NCBI GenBank assembly: GCA_900754535.1
Contig: CAAEDF010000012.1
Coordinates: forward strand, 1 to 17,976
Direction of reading: 5' to 3'
DNA from: Clostridia bacterium
Lineage (GTDB): Bacteria; Bacillota; Clostridia; Oscillospirales; CAG-382
Length of the DNA: 17,976 bases
This document shows, one piece after another, positions 14,681-17,976 of the stretch; within the stretch, counting starts at the first letter, position 1, and every line of letters begins with the position of its first letter. Below the pieces are notes generated by a model. It searched no databases, had not been told where the DNA came from, and was given only the letters and a program-made list of their open reading frames with translations. The translations under genes were made by a program, and so were the position numbers.

Positions 14681-15088
14681 ATGAGAGAAAAATTTGCGCG
14701 CTTTATGGCAGGACGCTGCGGAATAGACCAGCTCAACAGATTCCTGTCGATATTGAGCCTTGTGCTCATGATCGTGGCTGTGGTGTTCAACGGGACACGG
14801 TTTTCAAGACCCATTTGGCTTATCGCGTTCATCCTGCTCATACTTGTCTACGCGCGTATGCTGTCGAGAAATCTTTATAAGCGCAGCGCCGAAAATACGC
14901 GCTATCTTCGGCTGCGCATGAACGTTAGCGGAAAGCTCGAGATGATCAAGGTCCGCTGGACGCAGCGCAAGGACTATAAGTTCTTCACATGCCCCGCTTG
15001 CCGCACGACGCTCAGAGTTCCCCGTCACAAGGGGAAAATAAACATCGTCTGCAAGAAATGCGGCAACTCGTTCACGGGCAAGACCTGA
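14681..15088 (+). CDS. Two-helix membrane protein with C-terminal zinc ribbon
   Basis: The 135-residue protein has two hydrophobic helices (about 21-37 and 45-60) joined by a short loop, so both ends are likely in the cytoplasm. A basic stretch follows (MIKVRWTQRKDYK, 88-100). The C-terminus carries a four-cysteine zinc ribbon: CPAC (104-107) and CKKC (124-127), with the strand TTLRVPRHKGKINIV between. Its role is unknown. An in-frame earlier start at 14651 is possible, but AGGTGA stands eight bases before the ATG at 14681, so this is used. The stop is one base away from the start of the DUF5685 gene, which implies coupling. Confidence 0.84.
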   Translation: MREKFARFMAGRCGIDQLNRFLSILSLVLMIVAVVFNGTRFSRPIWLIAFILLILVYARMLSRNLYKRSAENTRYLRLRMNVSGKLEMIKVRWTQRKDYKFFTCPACRTTLRVPRHKGKINIVCKKCGNSFTGKT

Positions 15089-15089
15089 T

Positions 15090-15914
15090 ATGTTCGGCTT
15101 TGTAACGGCGGATCTTGCCGGGCTCAATGAACAACAGCGAAAGCGATATAAAGCCTACTACTGCGGCCTGTGCCGCAGTCTGAGCGAGCGTCACGGCTCA
15201 TTTGCGCGCTTTACGCTGACCTACGACATGACGTTTCTGGTCATGGTGCTCAGCGGTCTGTATGAGCCGTTTGACCTGAGCGGCGAAGCTCCCTGCCCTG
15301 CGCATCCGCTCGGCAAGCGCGCGTTTTTGCAGTCGGAGATCAGCGACTATGCCGCCGACATGAATGTTGCGCTGGCATACCTCAACTGCCTTGACGATTG
15401 GCACGATGAGCTAAACGCCGCGGCGTTTGCCTCGGCAGGAGTGCTCAAGCAGTCATACGAAAAGGTATGCGTCGAATATCCGCGCCAGTGCGCTGTCATA
15501 AAGCAGTCGATGGAAGAGCTTAAACAGATCGAAGATCGCAGAGACAGCTCGACCGACGCCGCGGCCGCAGCGTTCGGCCGGCTTATGGCGGAGCTTTTCG
15601 TCATGCGCGAGGATCACTGGAAAAGCGATCTGCGCGCTTTCGGCATGGCGCTCGGACAATTTGTTTATGTCATGGACGCCTGCATTGATTTAAAAGGCGA
15701 CAAAAGAGCATATAAGTACAACCCCTTCGTTTACCTGTACGGCAGGCTTGACGAGCAGGAGCGCTTCAAGGCGATACTCGAGCTTCTGCTTGCCGACTGC
15801 GTGAGAAGCTTTGAGCGGCTGCCGATAATTCAGGATGCGGACATAATAAAAAATATACTGTGCAGCGGCGTGTGGATAAAATTCAATCAACACTACGGAA
15901 TAAGCACTAAGTAA
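15090..15914 (+). CDS. DUF5685 family protein
   Basis: The 274-residue protein begins [12 protein letters not shown] and holds [13 protein letters not shown] (19-31) and [19 protein letters not shown] (42-60), which I recognise as the DUF5685 pattern of Clostridia. It is helical with acidic clusters: [14 protein letters not shown] near 100 and [21 protein letters not shown] near 190-210. Such paired acidic motifs recall all-alpha metal-binding folds, but no reaction can be assigned. There is no signal peptide or membrane segment. No strong ribosome site stands before the ATG; translation probably depends on the preceding zinc-ribbon gene, one base upstream. The J-domain gene follows 13 bases later. 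Confidence 0.86.
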   Translation: MFGFVTADLAGLNEQQRKRYKAYYCGLCRSLSERHGSFARFTLTYDMTFLVMVLSGLYEPFDLSGEAPCPAHPLGKRAFLQSEISDYAADMNVALAYLNCLDDWHDELNAAAFASAGVLKQSYEKVCVEYPRQCAVIKQSMEELKQIEDRRDSSTDAAAAAFGRLMAELFVMREDHWKSDLRAFGMALGQFVYVMDACIDLKGDKRAYKYNPFVYLYGRLDEQERFKAILELLLADCVRSFERLPIIQDADIIKNILCSGVWIKFNQHYGISTK

Positions 15915-15927
15915 GGAGCAGTACCGA

Positions 15928-16584
15928 ATGGCACGGGACCCCTATGAAGTCCTCGGCGTTTCAAGAAATGCAACGGACGAGGAAATAAAAAAAGCTTACA
16001 GAGAGCTTGCGAAGAAATATCATCCGGACCGCAACCCCGGCGATGCAGCCGCGGCGGCGAAGATGAACGAGATAAACGCCGCATACGACCAGATCAAAAA
16101 CGGTCAGACCGGCCCCTCCGGCGGCTATGGCGGAGGATACGGCAGCGGTTACGGCAGCGGTTACGGCGGCGGCTATGGCGGATTCGGTGGTTTCGGCGGC
16201 TACGGCGCGTATGAGCAGCCGCAGGAGCGCGCAGAGTGCCGCGCGGCTGTCAATTACATACGCAACGGCAGATACAACGAAGCTCTCACCGCGCTCTCGC
16301 AGGTTCCGCTTTCCGAGCGTGACGGGCGCTGGTACTATCTGAGCGCCGTTGCCAATATGTATCTCGGCAACAAGATAAACGCCCTTGAGGACGCAAAGCG
16401 CGCCGTCGAGATCGATCCGGATAACCCGAACTATCGCCAGCTTCTCAACAGGCTGCAAAACAACGGGCAGTATTATCAGGATTACAGCGGAAACTACAAC
16501 AGTTCCTGCTGCATCTGCGATGATTGCTGCACATCATATCTGTGCTGCTCGTGCCTGACCCCGTGGGGCGGCATGTGCTGCTAA
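15928..16584 (+). CDS. J-domain protein with Gly/Tyr repeat, TPR and Cys-rich tail
   Basis: The 218-residue protein has four parts. A J domain fills 1-60 with the catalytic HPD at 32-34, so it should stimulate an Hsp70 (DnaK-type) partner. A low-complexity Gly/Tyr/Ser stretch (64-93, repeats of GSGY and GGY) follows. Residues 103-170 form TPR-like helices: [20 protein letters not shown] and [20 protein letters not shown]. The last 26 residues hold ten cysteines ([16 protein letters not shown]). This is not DnaJ itself: the zinc-finger and substrate-binding domains are missing. AAGGAG precedes the ATG at normal distance, and the gene follows DUF5685 by 13 bases. The terminator at 16597 ends the unit. 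Confidence 0.9.
   Translation: MARDPYEVLGVSRNATDEEIKKAYRELAKKYHPDRNPGDAAAAAKMNEINAAYDQIKNGQTGPSGGYGGGYGSGYGSGYGGGYGGFGGFGGYGAYEQPQERAECRAAVNYIRNGRYNEALTALSQVPLSERDGRWYYLSAVANMYLGNKINALEDAKRAVEIDPDNPNYRQLLNRLQNNGQYYQDYSGNYNSSCCICDDCCTSYLCCSCLTPWGGMCC
16117..16207 (+). repeat. Tandem GGC-TAC/TAT repeat in the J-domain gene
   Basis: In-frame 12-base units such as TACGGCAGCGGT and TACGGCGGCGGC encode the Gly/Tyr-rich linker. This is a coding repeat that may vary in length between strains by slippage. Confidence 0.7.
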
Positions 16585-16596
16585 ACAGAACAGTTT

Positions 16597-16625
16597 CGGC
16601 TGAGGCAAACGCCTCAGCCGTTTTA
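16597..16625 (+). terminator. Terminator after the J-domain gene
   Basis: CGGCTGAGGC (16597-16606) pairs perfectly with GCCTCAGCCG (16611-16620) around AAAC, followed by TTTT. It lies between two converging genes and also gives a weak signal for the minus-strand ATPase gene. Confidence 0.93.
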
Positions 16626-17675
16626 CTATGCAAAAAGCTTTTTTATAGTCTCATCGGTGAAGGCGTCGAGCGCGTCGAAATCGACATACGGATTATACGC
16701 GCGCTCAAGCTCGTCGTGATACTCCTTTGCCCGTGCAAGCCAGTGCACCGCCTCGCCTGTAAGCTCGCGCACGAGCTTATCGCGGCGCTTCAGCTCGCCC
16801 CGTGCTTTTTGCAGGGTCTCTGTCTGTATCAGCGCATCGAGCCGCACATGGCGATAAGGCTCGGCAATGTTCATTGCCGAGGCGGACACAAAGCCAAGCC
16901 CACTCTCCGGCAGAAGCAGCGCATCAAATCTATCCGGGCACAGCGGCGATAAGCACGATATGCTTCCCATGCCGCGTTCTTTTGCCTCGGCGTGCAGCTG
17001 CTTGAGATAAATATCGGCAAGGCCGCAGCGGTCGTCAAGGAGATATATTCGTTTACATAACTTTTTAATATCGTCTGCAAGCACAAGCTCTCCCTTGCAG
17101 CTTATGCATCGCATAAAACAGCGCCGCACCTGTGCTGCGGCACATGCTTCATTTACCCTGCCCAGCTCTCGCTCAGCGGCGCTCTGCGCCCGTTTTCTTA
17201 CTTTTTGACGCGTTTCTTCGCTTATTAGACCCGGAATCTCGGCATTTGCGACGCTGCCTGCCGCGGCAAGGTAGGCATACGCCGTTTTATACATAGCGCG
17301 GTATTTATCCGTCATCTCCGCTATGCGCGGATCGTTTGCTCGGCTGCAAAAGCGCCCGAGGTTAACATAATCTGAATTATATGCGAAATTTACAGGCTCG
17401 CATGCGTGCGGCGCTGTTGCATCCACGAACCCGACGTGCAGTTCGGGTATGTACACCCCATCGAGCGAGTCCGGGTCGCCCGAGCATACCACGCACTCGG
17501 TGTCGTAGCCTCGCTCGGCCGCTGCCTGCGCAATACGCCGCATGAAGCCCGATTTTCCGCCGCCCGGCCCTGCCTTTATCAGATGCAGAAAGTCGCCCTC
17601 GCCGCTGCAAAAGCCGCCGTAGAGCGAACAAAATCCGCCTGCGGAATTTGCGCCGAGGAAACAGTTTACATTCAA
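16626..17675 (-). CDS. PRK06851-type P-loop ATPase
   Basis: The 349-residue protein begins FLGANSAGGFCSLYGG and has a Walker A motif GPGGGKS at 36-42. VVCSGDPDSLDGVYIPELHVGFVDATAPH (about 62-90) follows, matching the first module of the PRK06851 family of Firmicutes ATPases. In that family a second similar module follows. Here the second half (about 195-270; ISCKGELVLADDIKKLCKRIYLLDD, then CLSPLCPDRFDALLLPESGLGFV) keeps the frame of the module but its P-loop place reads LLDDRCGLAD, so it is probably unable to bind ATP. The function of the family is not known to me. The start is TTG at 17675: GGAGG lies nine bases before it, while the overlapping ATG is in another frame with an immediate stop. 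Confidence 0.8.
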   Translation of the reverse strand: MNVNCFLGANSAGGFCSLYGGFCSGEGDFLHLIKAGPGGGKSGFMRRIAQAAAERGYDTECVVCSGDPDSLDGVYIPELHVGFVDATAPHACEPVNFAYNSDYVNLGRFCSRANDPRIAEMTDKYRAMYKTAYAYLAAAGSVANAEIPGLISEETRQKVRKRAQSAAERELGRVNEACAAAQVRRCFMRCISCKGELVLADDIKKLCKRIYLLDDRCGLADIYLKQLHAEAKERGMGSISCLSPLCPDRFDALLLPESGLGFVSASAMNIAEPYRHVRLDALIQTETLQKARGELKRRDKLVRELTGEAVHWLARAKEYHDELERAYNPYVDFDALDAFTDETIKKLFA

Positions 17676-17732
17676 TTAGCCTCACCTCCCTGCATTTTAT
17701 GCCGCATGGGATGTTCGCGGTGCCCTAAACAA

Positions 17733-17761
17733 TTGACATTTTTGCAGCGCAATGCTAAAAT
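17733..17761 (+). promoter_or_regulatory. Promoter of tRNA-Leu
   Basis: TTGACA (17733-17738) and TAAAAT (17756-17761) are 17 bases apart, 12 bases before the tRNA. It is the same type as the tRNA-Ala promoter. Confidence 0.85.
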
Positions 17762-17773
17762 AATCAGGTATTT

Positions 17774-17859
17774 GCCGGTGTGGTGGAATGGTAGACACGG
17801 CGGACTTAAAATCCTCTGATGCTTGCGTCGTGCCGGTTCGAGTCCGGCCACCGGCACCA
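17774..17859 (+). tRNA. tRNA-Leu (anticodon TAA)
   Basis: Class II tRNA of 86 bases with CCA encoded. The acceptor is GCCGGTG/CACCGGC; the anticodon loop CTTAAAA gives anticodon TAA; the long variable arm pairs GATGC with GCGTC; the T arm is GCCGG TTCGAGT CCGGC. The anticodon stem (GCGGA/TCCTC) has one mismatched pair, C against T. Confidence 0.95.
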
Positions 17860-17862
17860 AAA

Positions 17863-17893
17863 AAGCGTCAAGCTTCTGTGAAGCTTGGCGCTT
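17863..17893 (+). repeat. Hairpin just after tRNA-Leu
   Basis: AAGCGTCAAGCTTC (17863-17876) pairs with GAAGCTTGGCGCTT (17880-17893) with one G-T pair and a TGT loop. No T run follows, so it is either a weak terminator or a processing signal. Confidence 0.55.
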
Positions 17894-17903
17894 CAGCCTG
17901 TAG

Positions 17904-17945
17904 AAAAAGTCTGTCTTAGCAGTCACGCCAAGGCAGGCTTTTTCG
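17904..17945 (+). terminator. Terminator of the tRNA-Leu transcript
   Basis: AAAAAGTCTGTCTT (17904-17917) pairs with AAGGCAGGCTTTTT (17930-17943) with two G-T pairs, and the stem ends in a run of T. It is likely the true end of the tRNA transcript. Confidence 0.75.
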
Positions 17946-17976
17946 TTTGAAAAGGGAAAAATAGCAGCCAAGAAAA

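Noticed and set aside
16117..16207. Short tandem repeats as a possible CRISPR or noncoding array
   Set aside because: The units are in frame and encode Gly/Tyr inside the J-domain gene; there are no spacers.
17672..17971. Minus-strand ORF with VAGLEPARRKHQRILSPPC
   Set aside because: It is a translation through the antisense strand of tRNA-Leu and its terminator.

Overview
The window looks like a chromosomal segment of a gut-type Clostridia bacterium (Oscillospiraceae or a relative). The evidence is purple-type Clostridial core genes (yceD-rpmF, a DUF512 radical-SAM gene, der, a plsY-like gene), families common in gut Firmicutes (DUF5685, DUF6061, the PRK06851-type ATPase), strong TTGACA/TATAAT promoters and frequent GTG/TTG starts. 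The species cannot be named from the sequence.

Two parts meet at a tRNA-Ala(GGC) gene near 8.7 kb. The left part (1-8.7 kb) has an accessory character. It holds the 3' end of a sigma-70-like gene of a mobile-element type, then a complete type I restriction-modification operon on the minus strand. The operon order is Phd/YefM-like small protein, hsdM, hsdS, a 126-residue predicted membrane protein, hsdR. Every junction in this five-gene chain overlaps by 1 or 4 bases. Its promoter carries two copies of AAAGTNNNNACTTT, one between the -35 and -10 boxes and one just upstream. Further right are a SLOG-like gene and an XRE regulator, transcribed divergently from promoters and leaders that are near mirror copies, then a DUF6061-like small gene. 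A hairpin-rich spacer follows and ends at the 3' end of the tRNA, a usual place for an island boundary.

The right part (8.7-18 kb) is mostly housekeeping. On the minus strand, yceD-rpmF runs from a perfect consensus promoter to a hairpin terminator, then comes DUF512-der-plsY-like. On the plus strand are a PepSY membrane protein, a decayed lrgB remnant lying antisense, a YD-repeat lipoprotein, and a row of a zinc-ribbon membrane protein, a DUF5685 protein and a J-domain/TPR/Cys-rich protein. A PRK06851-type P-loop ATPase (minus) and tRNA-Leu(TAA) (plus) close the window.

The most interesting points are the RM operon with its built-in Phd-like first gene, twin operators and an extra membrane protein between hsdS and hsdR, and the mirrored promoters of the SLOG/XRE pair. 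A plsY-like gene that has lost its signature residues is also notable. Family names come from recognition of motifs by eye; no search was run.
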